Below, piece by piece: positions 1 through 9,205 of a DNA stretch of 64,000 bases. How positions within the stretch are numbered: position 1 is the stretch's first letter; every line of letters starts with the position of its first letter. Made by a program: the position numbers and the translations under genes. Location: NCBI RefSeq assembly GCF_003413745.1, contig NZ_QVID01000002.1, positions 558,001 to 622,000 of the forward strand, read 5' to 3'. A model generated the notes under the pieces. That model did not search any database. It was not told where the DNA came from and was given only the letters and a program-made list of their open reading frames with translations. Source of the stretch: Marixanthomonas ophiurae. GTDB lineage: Bacteria > Bacteroidota > Bacteroidia > Flavobacteriales > Flavobacteriaceae.

Positions 1-70
1 TGTACCGTGTTGTATTTCATAAAGTTAAGCAACATAATCTACAAACGAAAGGAGTTTTATCCTGAAATTT

Positions 71-110
71 GACATAAAAAAACCCTTGCTGATAACAAGG
101 GTTTGATTTT
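71..110 (-). terminator. Rho-independent terminator of the outer-membrane protein gene
   Basis: Read on the minus strand there is a perfect 8-bp stem (arms 81-88 and 96-103, AACCCTTG/CAAGGGTT) with a 7-nt loop, followed by a run of seven T before position 74. It lies 23 bp past the stop of the minus-strand gene at 127-627, the usual place for an intrinsic terminator. Confidence 0.85.
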
Positions 111-126
111 CTATGCTTTTTACTGT

Positions 127-627
127 TTAGAATTGGTAGCGAACACCTAATGCAATGTCGAAATCTACATCGTCATTGTAGTCGCCAAATCCAAATTCAG
201 GTCTAAAGTCTAATGATAATAATAATGGAATATCAAAATTATATTCAATACCAATATCACCAGCTAGAAATACATAGGTTTCGGTATCATCAAACCTATC
301 ATCATCATTGTCAAAAAAGTCATCATCAAAATCTACTTGAGCAATACCAGCACCTGGACCAGCATACCAATTAAAGCCGCCGTCAATATTCCATACCCAT
401 TGGTATATACCTACGAGCTTATAAGCATCAAAATTATTATTGCTTCTCCAGCCTAAACCAAACTCAAGGCGGTTATTATCTCCTACAGCACGTTGGTAAT
501 TTATTTCGGTACCAAAACCATCACTGTCACCAAGGCGTAGTCCAATTGCGTTATCTGCAATTTCTTGTGCTTGTGCACTAAAAGAAAAGGCTCCAATAGC
601 TATTAAAATCAATACTAATTTTTTCAT
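127..627 (-). CDS. Outer-membrane beta-barrel protein, secreted, function unknown
   Basis: A 166-residue protein with a clear Sec signal peptide (residues 1-20, cut after SAQA). The mature part alternates polar and hydrophobic residues in the way of transmembrane beta-strands and ends in an aromatic residue (VRYQF), the usual C-terminal signature of a porin-like barrel. An Asp-rich stretch around residues 99-115 (DFDDDFFDNDDD) is probably a surface or periplasmic loop that could hold divalent cations; that is inference. The size fits an eight-stranded OmpA/OmpW-type barrel with no peptidoglycan domain. It stands alone, with its own -7 element and terminator. I do not recognise a specific family, so no substrate is proposed. 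Confidence 0.85.
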   Translation of the reverse strand: MKKLVLILIAIGAFSFSAQAQEIADNAIGLRLGDSDGFGTEINYQRAVGDNNRLEFGLGWRSNNNFDAYKLVGIYQWVWNIDGGFNWYAGPGAGIAQVDFDDDFFDNDDDRFDDTETYVFLAGDIGIEYNFDIPLLLSLDFRPEFGFGDYNDDVDFDIALGVRYQF

Positions 628-655
628 AATTGTTGTTTTATGTTTGTTAACTAAG

Positions 656-663
656 CAAATGTA
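656..663 (-). promoter_or_regulatory. Candidate -7 promoter element (TACATTTG) of the barrel gene
   Basis: TACATTTG on the minus strand, 28 bp before the ATG at 627, matches the Bacteroidota -7 consensus TAnnTTTG. No convincing -33 TTG is visible at the usual spacing. Two GTTAAC words flank it at 646-651 and 686-691. Confidence 0.45.
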
Positions 664-771
664 GGTTGATTATATACACGTATGTGTTAACGCGTTCCTA
701 ACTTTAAAAGTGTATTTTAGAAAGTTTTGTTAAAGAAGAAACACTCGTTTTTTTACATTTACATAAATACT

Positions 772-3690
772 ATGAAAAAAGAGTTTGCTTATTTTACGGC
801 CATTTTTGAAGGCGATTTTTACTATGATGATCTTCATAAATCAATTTATGCTACAGATGCTTCGGTGTATCGTAAACTTCCGCTAGCAGTGGCTTTTCCT
901 AAAACGGAATACGCGATTCAACAATTAATTGAATTTGCTCAAAAAAATAATACATCACTTATTCCACGAACAGCCGGAACCTCATTAGCAGGGCAATGTG
1001 TGGGCGATGGAATTGTCGTAGATGTTTCTAAATATTTTACTAATATCATTTCTGTTGATATCCAGAATAAAGCGGTAACCGTGCAACCGGGTGTTATTCG
1101 TGATGAATTAAATACTTATTTAAAGGAATACGACTTGTTTTTTGGGCCTAATACGTCAACATCCAATCGATGTATGATTGGCGGAATGGTAGGTAATAAC
1201 AGTAGCGGTACAACATCGATTCAATACGGAGTAACACGTGATAAAGTGTTGCAGTTAAAAACGATTCTGGCAAATGGTGAAAGGTCAGTCTTTAATTCAA
1301 TATCTAAAGAGAGATTTCTTCAGAAAACAAAAGAAAATACATTTGAAGGGGCAATTTATAAAACAATATATGCTGAATTAGCTTCAGAAGCAACTCGGAC
1401 TGAAATCAAAAGCCAATTTCCAAAAGCTGAAATACACCGTAGAAACACAGGATATGCAGTCGATGCATTAATCGATACCGAACTATTTGATGAGAATTCA
1501 GAGGAAAAGATAAACCTTTGTAAACTACTCTGCGGAAGTGAAGGAACCCTTGCCTTTACTACCGAAATCACGCTTCAGTTAGATGATTTACCGCCTCAAT
1601 ACACTGCCATGGTGGTGTCGCAATACAAAAGTCTGGAAAATTGTTTAAATGACGTTTCCGTAGCGATGCAGCACAATTTGCATACCTGCGAAATGATGGA
1701 CGATGTAATTTTGAATTGCACCAAAGACAGTAAAAAATATGAATCCTATCGCTTTTTCGTAGAAGGCGAACCTAAAGCCTTGCTACTGCTTGAATTAAAA
1801 GCTGATACAGTTAAAGATCTGGAACGCCAAACGGAGGCTTTGTTGCTTTCTCTTTCCACTTCAGGTTTAAGTTATACGATGCCTGTTTTAAAAGGGGGTG
1901 AAATCAATATGGCATTGGAGCTTCGAAAGGCAGGACTCGGACTCTTAGGCAATATGGTGGGCGACAAAAAAGCCGTGGCCTGTATTGAGGATACAGCAGT
2001 AGCGTTAGAAGATTTGCCTAGTTATATAGCTGACTTCACTGCGTTGATGCAGAAATATGATCAAAAAGCGGTGTATTATGCACACGCCGGAGCGGGAGAG
2101 TTGCATTTACGACCAATTTTAAATTTAAAAGATGGGGAAGGTGTTGCATATTTTAGAAAGATTACGAACGATGTTGCGATGCTTACTAAAAAATATAAAG
2201 GCTCTTTTTCAGGAGAACACGGCGACGGTATTGTTCGTGCCGAATTTCTAGAAATGCTTATCGGGGAGCAGAATTTTTCCCTTCTGAAGAAAATAAAACA
2301 AATATTCGATCCCAACAACATTTTCAACCCAGGTAAAATAACCGATGCTTGGAAGATGGACGAATCATTACGATATGAAATTGATCGAGCAGAACCGGAA
2401 GTAGAAACGATGTTAAACTTCTCAGACAGCGAAGGGATTCTTCGGTTAGTTGAAAAATGTAATGGTAGCGGTGATTGCCGGAAAACTGCTAAAACCGATG
2501 GAGCGATGTGCCCCAGTTATCACGTAACTAAAAATGAAAAAGACACGACCCGAGCCCGAGCCAATATGTTGCGGGAAGTGTTGACCAATAATACGGCAGC
2601 AAATAAATTTAACAGCAACGAATTAAAAGATGTTTTTGACTTATGCATTAGCTGCAAGGCCTGCGGAAATGAATGTCCCAGTAATGTGGATATGGCTACT
2701 GCAAAAGCTGAATTTTTATATCAATACAATAAAGCAAATGGCACTTCAATTTCCACCGAATTATTCGCAAAAAGCAGTCAGTTAAATAAAATGGGAGCAC
2801 GATTTCCAAGATTAACAAATGCTGTTTATAAAAATGGATTTACTTCAAAAATTTTAAAAAACATTAGTGGTGTAGCATCTGAAAGAAGCTTACCTTTTAT
2901 TTCAAGAAAAAGTTTTAGTAAAATATATCAATCAAAAGAAAATCAAATAACTACTAAAAACAAAGAAGTTATTTTATTTGTGGATGAATTCAGTAACTAT
3001 CTCGATGCTGAGATTGCTGAAGATGCGTTTGATTTACTAATTGGTTTAGGATATAAAGTGACGATTATAGATCATTTGGACAGTGCAAGGGCGTTGATAA
3101 GTAAAGGGTTTATAGAAGAAGCTAAAAAGGAGGTTGATAGCAATATTGATTATTTAAAAGATATCGTTTCAGAAGAAAAACCAATGTTGGGTATTGAGCC
3201 TTCCGCTATTTTGGGTTTTCGAGATGAATATCTCAGAATGGCAGATGATATCGCTTCAGCAAAAGTGCTTTCAATAAACTGTTTTTTACTAGAAGAATTT
3301 CTAGCTTCAGAAATAAAACTAGGGAATATAACCGCAACTCAATTTACTTCCGAAGCTAGACGCATTAAAATACATAATCATTGTCATCAAAAAGCATTGA
3401 GCAATCAAAAAATCACATTCGATCTATTGAATTTACCAAAAAACTACAAGCCGACTATCATACCCTCGGGTTGCTGTGGTATGGCGGGAAGTTTTGGGTA
3501 CGAAAAAGAACACTATGAAGTAAGTATGCAGATAGGCGAATTAAAACTATTTCCGGCGGTTAGAAAAGCTTCAAAAGATACTATCATTGCAGCCAATGGG
3601 ACGAGTTGTAGGCATCAAATAAAGGATGGAACTGGCGTGCAAGCATTACACCCAATTACTATTTTAAAAAGAGCACTTATTCATAAATAA
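772..3690 (+). CDS. FAD-binding and 4Fe-4S D-2-hydroxyacid dehydrogenase, YdiJ-like
   Basis: A fused dehydrogenase of 972 residues. The N-terminal half is a PCMH-type FAD-binding domain (PRTAGTSLAGQ near residue 60) followed by the FAD-oxidase C-terminal domain (HAGAGELHLRP and GEHGDGIVRAEFL). The C-terminal half has an Fe-S ferredoxin-like segment (CISCKACGNECP near residue 630) and a cysteine-rich CCG domain (PSGCCGMAGSFG near residue 900). This order is that of E. coli YdiJ, a D-2-hydroxyglutarate dehydrogenase, and of GlcD/GlpC fusions; D-lactate or D-2-hydroxyglutarate are the likely substrates, with electrons passed to the quinone pool or another carrier. The ATG at 772 is chosen; an in-frame TTG at 727 would add 15 residues without homology value. 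Its 3' end overlaps the convergent phosphoesterase gene by 14 bp. Confidence 0.9.
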   Translation: MKKEFAYFTAIFEGDFYYDDLHKSIYATDASVYRKLPLAVAFPKTEYAIQQLIEFAQKNNTSLIPRTAGTSLAGQCVGDGIVVDVSKYFTNIISVDIQNKAVTVQPGVIRDELNTYLKEYDLFFGPNTSTSNRCMIGGMVGNNSSGTTSIQYGVTRDKVLQLKTILANGERSVFNSISKERFLQKTKENTFEGAIYKTIYAELASEATRTEIKSQFPKAEIHRRNTGYAVDALIDTELFDENSEEKINLCKLLCGSEGTLAFTTEITLQLDDLPPQYTAMVVSQYKSLENCLNDVSVAMQHNLHTCEMMDDVILNCTKDSKKYESYRFFVEGEPKALLLLELKADTVKDLERQTEALLLSLSTSGLSYTMPVLKGGEINMALELRKAGLGLLGNMVGDKKAVACIEDTAVALEDLPSYIADFTALMQKYDQKAVYYAHAGAGELHLRPILNLKDGEGVAYFRKITNDVAMLTKKYKGSFSGEHGDGIVRAEFLEMLIGEQNFSLLKKIKQIFDPNNIFNPGKITDAWKMDESLRYEIDRAEPEVETMLNFSDSEGILRLVEKCNGSGDCRKTAKTDGAMCPSYHVTKNEKDTTRARANMLREVLTNNTAANKFNSNELKDVFDLCISCKACGNECPSNVDMATAKAEFLYQYNKANGTSISTELFAKSSQLNKMGARFPRLTNAVYKNGFTSKILKNISGVASERSLPFISRKSFSKIYQSKENQITTKNKEVILFVDEFSNYLDAEIAEDAFDLLIGLGYKVTIIDHLDSARALISKGFIEEAKKEVDSNIDYLKDIVSEEKPMLGIEPSAILGFRDEYLRMADDIASAKVLSINCFLLEEFLASEIKLGNITATQFTSEARRIKIHNHCHQKALSNQKITFDLLNLPKNYKPTIIPSGCCGMAGSFGYEKEHYEVSMQIGELKLFPAVRKASKDTIIAANGTSCRHQIKDGTGVQALHPITILKRALIHK

Positions 3691-4552
3691 AAGCTGATAG
3701 AAACTCAGGGTATGCTTCTGCATCATCGTCAATAATTTCATCGTAAACTGGCTTTAGAAATGGATTTTTTTCACCGTGTGTGTATAGCATCCAACGTTCG
3801 TTATTATACTCTAAAGCGGTTAAGTTTTCAATCCAATCGCCGCTATTTAAATAGATACAACTGCCTTTATTGTTTGTCACTTTTTTTATTATAGGCTGGT
3901 GTATATGACCACATGCCACAAAATTGTATCCCTCATCAATGGCAAGATCGGTTGCAGTGGTTTCAAAATCACTAATAAATTTAAGAGCTCCTTTTACACT
4001 ATTTTTTATTTTTTTTGAAAGCGAATATTTGTCTTTTCCAAATTTTGCTAAACAATGATTTACAAAACGGTTAAATAGGATAAGTAAATCATATCCCCAG
4101 CCACCTAATTTAGCAATCCATTTGGTGTGCTGTATAGAGGCATCAAACACATCACCGTGGAAAAACCAAGCTTTTTTTCCGTCGATATTTAAAATAAGTT
4201 TATCCAATATTTGAATATTCCCCATCTTAGTATCACTAAAACGGCGTAGCTTTTCATCGTGATTTCCAGTTAAATAATATACTTTGGTGCCCTTTGCAGC
4301 CAAAGCAATTATTTTTTTAATAACCTGTAAATGTGCTTTCGGAAAATATCGTTTTCTGAATTGCCAGATATCAATAATATCACCGTTTAAAATTAATTTC
4401 TTAGGCTTTACAGAATTCAAATAGTGTAACACTTCTTTGGCGTGGCAGCCATACGTACCCAAATGAATGTCTGATAATACAACGATTTCTACTTTTCTTT
4501 TCAAGATGTCAATTTGGAATACAAAGATTTTCAAATTTGCCAATATTCTCAT
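3677..4552 (-). CDS. Metallophosphoesterase, UDP-2,3-diacylglucosamine diphosphatase-like (LpxH family)
   Basis: A calcineurin-like phosphoesterase of up to 291 residues. All metal-binding blocks are present in order: SDIHLG, NGDIIDIW, GNHDEKLR, FHGDVFD and CGHIHQP. Members of this family in Bacteroidota are annotated as LpxH-like enzymes that cleave UDP-2,3-diacylglucosamine to lipid X in lipid A synthesis, at the inner face of the cytoplasmic membrane; the exact substrate here is inferred. The only ATG is at 4552, but it adds about 17 residues (rich in I, L, F) before the conserved start region KRKVEIVVLSD. A TTG codon directly before that motif (about position 4504) could be the true start. 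The gene is convergent with the YdiJ-like gene (14-bp overlap) and divergent from aroC. Confidence 0.85.
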   Translation of the reverse strand: MRILANLKIFVFQIDILKRKVEIVVLSDIHLGTYGCHAKEVLHYLNSVKPKKLILNGDIIDIWQFRKRYFPKAHLQVIKKIIALAAKGTKVYYLTGNHDEKLRRFSDTKMGNIQILDKLILNIDGKKAWFFHGDVFDASIQHTKWIAKLGGWGYDLLILFNRFVNHCLAKFGKDKYSLSKKIKNSVKGALKFISDFETTATDLAIDEGYNFVACGHIHQPIIKKVTNNKGSCIYLNSGDWIENLTALEYNNERWMLYTHGEKNPFLKPVYDEIIDDDAEAYPEFLSAFIYE

Positions 4553-4654
4553 TAAGACAATGTTACCAATAGTTGGTGAAATAGTTATGCGTTATACTTT
4601 GTGTTTTTAAACTATTAAGAAGAACGTTTATTTTTAAGTTTCAGTTGTAAGATT

Positions 4655-4662
4655 TACATTTG
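4655..4662 (+). promoter_or_regulatory. Candidate -7 promoter element (TACATTTG) of aroC
   Basis: TACATTTG, 13 bp before the aroC ATG, fits TAnnTTTG. A clear -33 element at the usual distance is not seen. Confidence 0.45.
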
Positions 4663-4675
4663 TTAAAAACAGAAT

Positions 4676-5740
4676 ATGGCTGGTAATTCCTTCGGAAACA
4701 TTTTTAAACTCATCACTTTTGGCGAATCGCACGGCGAAGCCTTAGGCGGAATTATTGATGGATGCCCAGCAGGGTTGTCAATAGATCTAGATGCTATTGA
4801 AGCAGAAATGCAACGCCGAAAACCAGGTCAATCTTCTATTGTTACGCAACGAAAAGAACCTGATACTGTAAAATTTCTCAGCGGTATTTTTAAAGGAAAA
4901 ACCACGGGAACACCTATTGGCTTTGTCATTGAGAATACCAACCAAAAGTCTAAAGACTACTCACATATAAAAGATACTTACCGACCGTCGCATGCAGACT
5001 ATACGTATGATAAAAAATACGGTAATCGTGATTATAGGGGAGGAGGCCGATCTTCAGCTCGCGAAACCGCTTGCAGGGTTGCAGCCGGTGCCATAGCCAA
5101 ACAGTTGTTAAAAAATGTTAAAATCACAGCTTACGTATCTTCTGTTGGCAAATTATCGCTTCAGAAAAAATATTCGGAAGTCAATTTCAATGAAATAGAA
5201 AATAATCCGGTTCGCTGTGCGGATAAGGGTATGGCTATAAAAATGGAAGCGTATATTAAAGAAATTAGAAAACAAGGTGATACCGTTGGAGGACAGATAA
5301 CGTGCGTCATTGAGAATATTCCTGTTGGTCTAGGCGAGCCTGTTTTTGATAAACTGCATGCCCAATTAGGCAAAGCGATGCTTTCCATAAACGCCGTGAA
5401 AGGCTTTGAATACGGCAGTGGCTTTGAAGGAACGAAAATGAAAGGAAGTGAACATAATGATTTGTTTAACAAAGACGGAAGCACTAAAACCAATTATAGC
5501 GGTGGTGTACAGGGAGGAATAAGCAATGGCGAGCCTATCTATTTTAATGTAGCCTTTAAACCTGTCGCCACAATTATGCAGAAACAACAAACCATTAACA
5601 GTGAAGGAGAGCAGGTTCACATGCAAGGTAAAGGGCGTCATGACCCTTGTGTAGTACCTCGTGCAGTGCCTATAGTAGAAGCGATGTCAGCATTAGTATT
5701 AGCTGATTTTTGGCTACTGAACAAACTCGCTAAACTCTAA
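4676..5740 (+). CDS. aroC: Chorismate synthase
   Basis: AroC converts 5-enolpyruvylshikimate-3-phosphate to chorismate, the last step of the shikimate pathway, using reduced FMN as a cofactor that is not consumed. The 354-residue length is normal. Family signatures are all visible: [18 protein letters not shown] near residue 16, RPSHADYTY with the following [19 protein letters not shown] near residues 105-140, and [18 protein letters not shown] near residue 320. The gene stands alone, not in an aro operon, with a -7-like element just in front. The transporter that follows 55 bp downstream may be co-transcribed, as no terminator lies between them. Confidence 0.97.
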   Translation: MAGNSFGNIFKLITFGESHGEALGGIIDGCPAGLSIDLDAIEAEMQRRKPGQSSIVTQRKEPDTVKFLSGIFKGKTTGTPIGFVIENTNQKSKDYSHIKDTYRPSHADYTYDKKYGNRDYRGGGRSSARETACRVAAGAIAKQLLKNVKITAYVSSVGKLSLQKKYSEVNFNEIENNPVRCADKGMAIKMEAYIKEIRKQGDTVGGQITCVIENIPVGLGEPVFDKLHAQLGKAMLSINAVKGFEYGSGFEGTKMKGSEHNDLFNKDGSTKTNYSGGVQGGISNGEPIYFNVAFKPVATIMQKQQTINSEGEQVHMQGKGRHDPCVVPRAVPIVEAMSALVLADFWLLNKLAKL

Positions 5741-5795
5741 AAGATTATCTGTATATTACGAAACATCAAAATAAAAGATCAATAGCATTACATAT

Positions 5796-7097
5796 ATGAA
5801 GAAACTGGCTTTACACTGGCAAATTTTATTAGGAATGGCACTTGGGGTTGTTTTCGCCCTTTTATTAACCAATTTTGGCTGGGGACCTGGTTTTATTGAA
5901 GATTGGGTAAAACCTTTCGGAACCATATTCATAAACGCCTTAAAGTTAATCGCCGTACCATTAATCCTTGCTTCTTTAATTAAGGGAGTTTCTGACTTAA
6001 AAGATATTTCCAGTCTATCGCAAATGGGGTTACGTACTATTATAACCTATGTAATTACTACGGTAATTGCCGTATCCATTGGATTGGGAGTTGTTAATTT
6101 GGTAAAACCAGGAAAGACTATTACTGAAGAAACTCGTTCTGAATTAGTGGAAGCGTACGGGGGTGAAGCTGAAATGAAACGACAGGATGCGCAGCGTCAA
6201 AAAGATGCAGGTCCATTACAAGCCTTGGAGGATTTAGTACCTGATAATATAATTGGGGCTTCTTCCAGTAACCGAAACATGCTTCAAGTAATATTCTTTG
6301 CTATTTTCTTTGGAATAGGATTGATATTAATTCCTGAAAAAACAGCAAAACCCGTAAAAGATTTTTTCGATGGCTTTAATGAAGTCATCCTCAAAATGAT
6401 TGATCTTATCATGTTAACCGCTCCCTATGGTGTTTTTGCTTTATTGGCAGCTTTAGTGGTGGAAGCCCCAAGTGCCGATCTTTTTGCGGCATTAGGAATG
6501 TATGCATTGTGTGTTGTTGGCGGACTAGCCTTAATGATTGGAGTATATATTTTATTGGTATGGACATTTACAAGACATACGCCAAAGAGTTTCCTTAACG
6601 GAATTGGCCCAGCTCAATTATTAGCATTCTCAACAAGCTCGAGTGCTGCAACCCTACCAGTGACTATGGAACGGGTAGAAGAACATTTAGGAGTAAAGCG
6701 TGAGGTAACCAGTTTTGTATTACCAATTGGAGCCACAATTAATATGGATGGAACCAGTTTATACCAAGCTGTAGCAGCTGTATTTATTGCACAAGCCTTT
6801 GGGATGGATCTTTCTTTTGGAACCCAACTAGGAATTATCGCAACCGCAACCTTGGCTTCTATAGGTTCTGCTGCCGTGCCAGGTGCTGGGATGGTGATGC
6901 TGGTAATTGTATTGGCACAAGCTGGAATTCCTGAAGCTGGTCTTGCACTAATTTTTGCCATTGATAGACCCTTAGATATGTGTCGTACCACGGTAAATGT
7001 TACAGGTGATGCTGCCGTTTCTATGATGGTTGCAAAGTCGCAAGGCAAATTAGGCGTTCCACAAGTCAAGGATTGGGATGATAATTATAAGAAATAG
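5796..7097 (+). CDS. Dicarboxylate/amino acid:cation symporter (DAACS family)
   Basis: A 433-residue inner-membrane symporter of the glutamate/aspartate/C4-dicarboxylate family (GltP, GltT, DctA relatives). The first hydrophobic segments begin near residue 8. Diagnostic blocks of the transport core are present: the serine-rich re-entrant loop STSSSAATLPVT near residue 280, the NMDGTSLY motif near residue 315 that builds the cation site, and DRPLDMCRTTVNVTGDA near residue 385, where the Asp and Arg bind the substrate amino and side-chain carboxyl groups. The Arg in this last block favours an acidic substrate such as glutamate, aspartate or a C4-dicarboxylate; the choice among these and between H+ and Na+ coupling cannot be made here. 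A charged insertion at residues 115-140 sits in a cytosolic or periplasmic loop. Confidence 0.93.
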   Translation: MKKLALHWQILLGMALGVVFALLLTNFGWGPGFIEDWVKPFGTIFINALKLIAVPLILASLIKGVSDLKDISSLSQMGLRTIITYVITTVIAVSIGLGVVNLVKPGKTITEETRSELVEAYGGEAEMKRQDAQRQKDAGPLQALEDLVPDNIIGASSSNRNMLQVIFFAIFFGIGLILIPEKTAKPVKDFFDGFNEVILKMIDLIMLTAPYGVFALLAALVVEAPSADLFAALGMYALCVVGGLALMIGVYILLVWTFTRHTPKSFLNGIGPAQLLAFSTSSSAATLPVTMERVEEHLGVKREVTSFVLPIGATINMDGTSLYQAVAAVFIAQAFGMDLSFGTQLGIIATATLASIGSAAVPGAGMVMLVIVLAQAGIPEAGLALIFAIDRPLDMCRTTVNVTGDAAVSMMVAKSQGKLGVPQVKDWDDNYKK

Positions 7098-7262
7098 TTT
7101 ATCACATTCAGTTATTTTAATAAGGAAAAGACTGTAACTTGCTAGTCTACAGGTTTTTTAAAGTGTTTTTTTATTAAAAAAATTGGAGAAATAAAACTTT
7201 TTTGTATATTTATATACTTCCCAGTAACTATATCCCAAAATTTACATGTAACCGAAAGTATG

Positions 7263-7288
7263 CTATGATTCATTTTAAAAAATCATAG
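7263..7288. promoter_or_regulatory. Perfect 8-bp inverted repeat abutting the start codon
   Basis: CTATGATT (7263-7270) and AATCATAG (7281-7288) are perfect inverted arms with a 10-nt loop, ending 2 bp before the ATG at 7291. In RNA the stem would cover the translation start region of the secreted protein; as DNA it could be an operator. Which of these applies is not known. Confidence 0.5.
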
Positions 7289-7290
7289 TT

Positions 7291-8088
7291 ATGAAGAAGT
7301 CTTTCCTAGTTACCGTTTTTAGCTTATTAACAAGTATTGTATCAGCTCAAGTGGGTATTGGTACAACTACTCCATCACCTGCATCTATGTTAGAGGTGAG
7401 TAGCACCGCAGATGGAGGGAATACCTATAGAGGGTTTATGCCGCCAAGGGTTGAAGATCAAACAGACCGAAATTTAATAAACGCTAGTTCTACAGACATC
7501 GGTCTTCTTGTTTTTGTAATGGAAACTGGAACATTAGAAATATGGAACGGCGTTAATTGGGAAACCATTTCTACATTAAACACTAATATTACTACATTAG
7601 CGGCTCAAGATTTTGATGGTAATCTAACTTGGGCTTATAGTTTAAACCCTACGGCTTATAACGTGGGAAATGATATTTGGGATGTAATAACCTCATTGGG
7701 AAGTGGCAATACTTCAGCGATTGATTTGGTCTCTGGAAACTTTTTAGGTTGTCGTGATCTGGATAATCCTAATGGAGGGGGAAACATGCAGCATGAAATC
7801 AGTTTTGTAAATGTCGATGTATCATCTTTAACAAATGTGAGAGTAGCTTTCGATTATGATATTTTTGAGTTTGACAATGGTGATGATGTACATTATGAAG
7901 TTTTTTATAACAATGTAGGTCAAGGAGTAGTAAACCTTATTAATGGTAATGCAGACCTTACTACTGAAGGAACCGAAATAATCAATGTTCCACCTTCTGC
8001 TGTAAATGTTAGGATAACGCTTTCAATTGAACAAGATGGAGACCTTGATTTTGCGGGCTTCGATAATTTTCGAGTCTACGGGCAGTAA
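7291..8088 (+). CDS. Secreted protein with Bacteroidota cell-surface N-terminal motif, function unknown
   Basis: A 265-residue exported protein. Residues 1-19 form a Sec signal peptide (cut after IVSA). The mature start, QVGIGTTTPSPASMLEVSS, is a motif widely seen at the N terminus of Bacteroidota secreted and cell-surface proteins of unknown role, followed by a segment of the type RGFMPPRV...NLINASSTDIGLLVFV that often accompanies it. The C-terminal half (about residues 145-265) is beta-rich with Asp/Asn clusters (FEFDNGDDVHYEVFYN, GDLDFAGFDNFRVYG) and resembles a carbohydrate-binding jelly roll, but I cannot assign a family. No T9SS sorting domain is visible. The gene is monocistronic in appearance: 193 bp of non-coding sequence lies before it and 88 bp after it. 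Confidence 0.8.
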   Translation: MKKSFLVTVFSLLTSIVSAQVGIGTTTPSPASMLEVSSTADGGNTYRGFMPPRVEDQTDRNLINASSTDIGLLVFVMETGTLEIWNGVNWETISTLNTNITTLAAQDFDGNLTWAYSLNPTAYNVGNDIWDVITSLGSGNTSAIDLVSGNFLGCRDLDNPNGGGNMQHEISFVNVDVSSLTNVRVAFDYDIFEFDNGDDVHYEVFYNNVGQGVVNLINGNADLTTEGTEIINVPPSAVNVRITLSIEQDGDLDFAGFDNFRVYGQ

Positions 8089-8176
8089 GCATATTGAAAT
8101 CACTATCTTTTATATTATTTCCTTTCAACTTACCACATAATTAGTATATTTAAAATACTAATTAAAATTGAACCTC

Positions 8177-9205
8177 ATGAACGTTTGCTTTATCATGTAT
8201 CCTTGGGATGAAATAGATCCTGAAAATGACTCAACCTTAGCATTAATAAAAGAATTTGCCAAGCGAGGCCACGGCATAGTCACGACAACGCCAGCTAATT
8301 TGACGATTCGCGATAGCGTTGCTTTTGCTTTTTCAAGATGTTTAAAGCGAAAAGATAAATTGCCTAAAGGACTAAAAGCGTTTCACAAAAATGCTGAGTT
8401 TTACGACGAGATGTTGCCTATGGCAGGTTTTGATGTAATCATCCTTCGTAGTAACCCTCCGTTAGATATGATTATGCTTAACTTTTTAGATTCCGTCAAG
8501 GATGATGTATTTATCATGAATGATCTCGATGGAATTCGCCGTGCAAATAATAAACTTTACACGGCTGTTTTTGAGGACGAAAACAACGAGATGATTCCGC
8601 GAACGCACGTAACCAAAAATAAACAATATCTAAAAAATATTATTAAAGAAGGCCCTGATCGTATGATTTTAAAACCTCTAAATGGTTTTGGAGGCTCCGG
8701 GGTGATTTTAATTGAAAAAAGTGCCATGAAGAGTATTAACTCTTTACTTGATTTTTATATAGACAATAAAGATGGAACTTCAAACTACGTAATTTTACAA
8801 GACTATATTGAAGGAGCCGATCAAGGCGATGTTCGTATTTTGCTGTTAAACGGCCAACCTATTGGTGCGATGCGACGTGTACCGGGTGATGAAGATCATA
8901 GAAGTAATGTAAGCGCTGGGGGTAGTGTACAAAAACATACGTTAAGTAAACAAGAAAAAGAACTATGCCGTCGTATTGGTCCTAAACTAGTGAAAGATGG
9001 ATTGTATTTTGTTGGTATCGATGTAATTGGCGGAAAGCTTGTTGAAGTAAATGTAATGTCTCCTGGCGGAATAACCTATATTAATAAAGTGTATAAAACG
9101 AAAGTACAAGAAAAAATCATCGATTTTGTAGAAGATAAGGTGTTAGAACGTGTTAGTGCTTTTGAACGCCGCCAAAAACTTCGTAAACATGTAAGTGATG
9201 CGTAA
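8177..9205 (+). CDS. GshB-like ATP-grasp ligase
   Basis: A 342-residue ATP-grasp enzyme closest in pattern to prokaryotic glutathione synthetase. Visible blocks: LKPLNGFGGSGVILIEKS (ATP-binding lysine and glycine loop, near residue 165), LQDYIEGADQGDVRILLLN, SNVSAGGSVQKHTLS, and FVGIDVIGGKLVEVNVMSPG, where Asp, Glu and Asn bind the metal ions. ATP-grasp ligases join a carboxylate to an amine through an acyl phosphate. No GshA is present and the two downstream genes are not glutathione genes, so a peptide or amino acid ligase with another substrate is at least as likely. An in-frame TTG at 8168 would add three residues; the ATG at 8177 is preferred. The stop overlaps the next ATG (TAATG), so translation is coupled. 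Confidence 0.88.
   Translation: MNVCFIMYPWDEIDPENDSTLALIKEFAKRGHGIVTTTPANLTIRDSVAFAFSRCLKRKDKLPKGLKAFHKNAEFYDEMLPMAGFDVIILRSNPPLDMIMLNFLDSVKDDVFIMNDLDGIRRANNKLYTAVFEDENNEMIPRTHVTKNKQYLKNIIKEGPDRMILKPLNGFGGSGVILIEKSAMKSINSLLDFYIDNKDGTSNYVILQDYIEGADQGDVRILLLNGQPIGAMRRVPGDEDHRSNVSAGGSVQKHTLSKQEKELCRRIGPKLVKDGLYFVGIDVIGGKLVEVNVMSPGGITYINKVYKTKVQEKIIDFVEDKVLERVSAFERRQKLRKHVSDA

Noticed and set aside
727-771. TTG start giving the YdiJ-like protein 15 more residues
   Set aside because: The ATG at 772 fits the family start, and the added residues have no known counterpart.
7120-7165. Possible terminator after the symporter gene
   Set aside because: Only a 5-bp stem with a long loop can be drawn before the T run; too weak to call.
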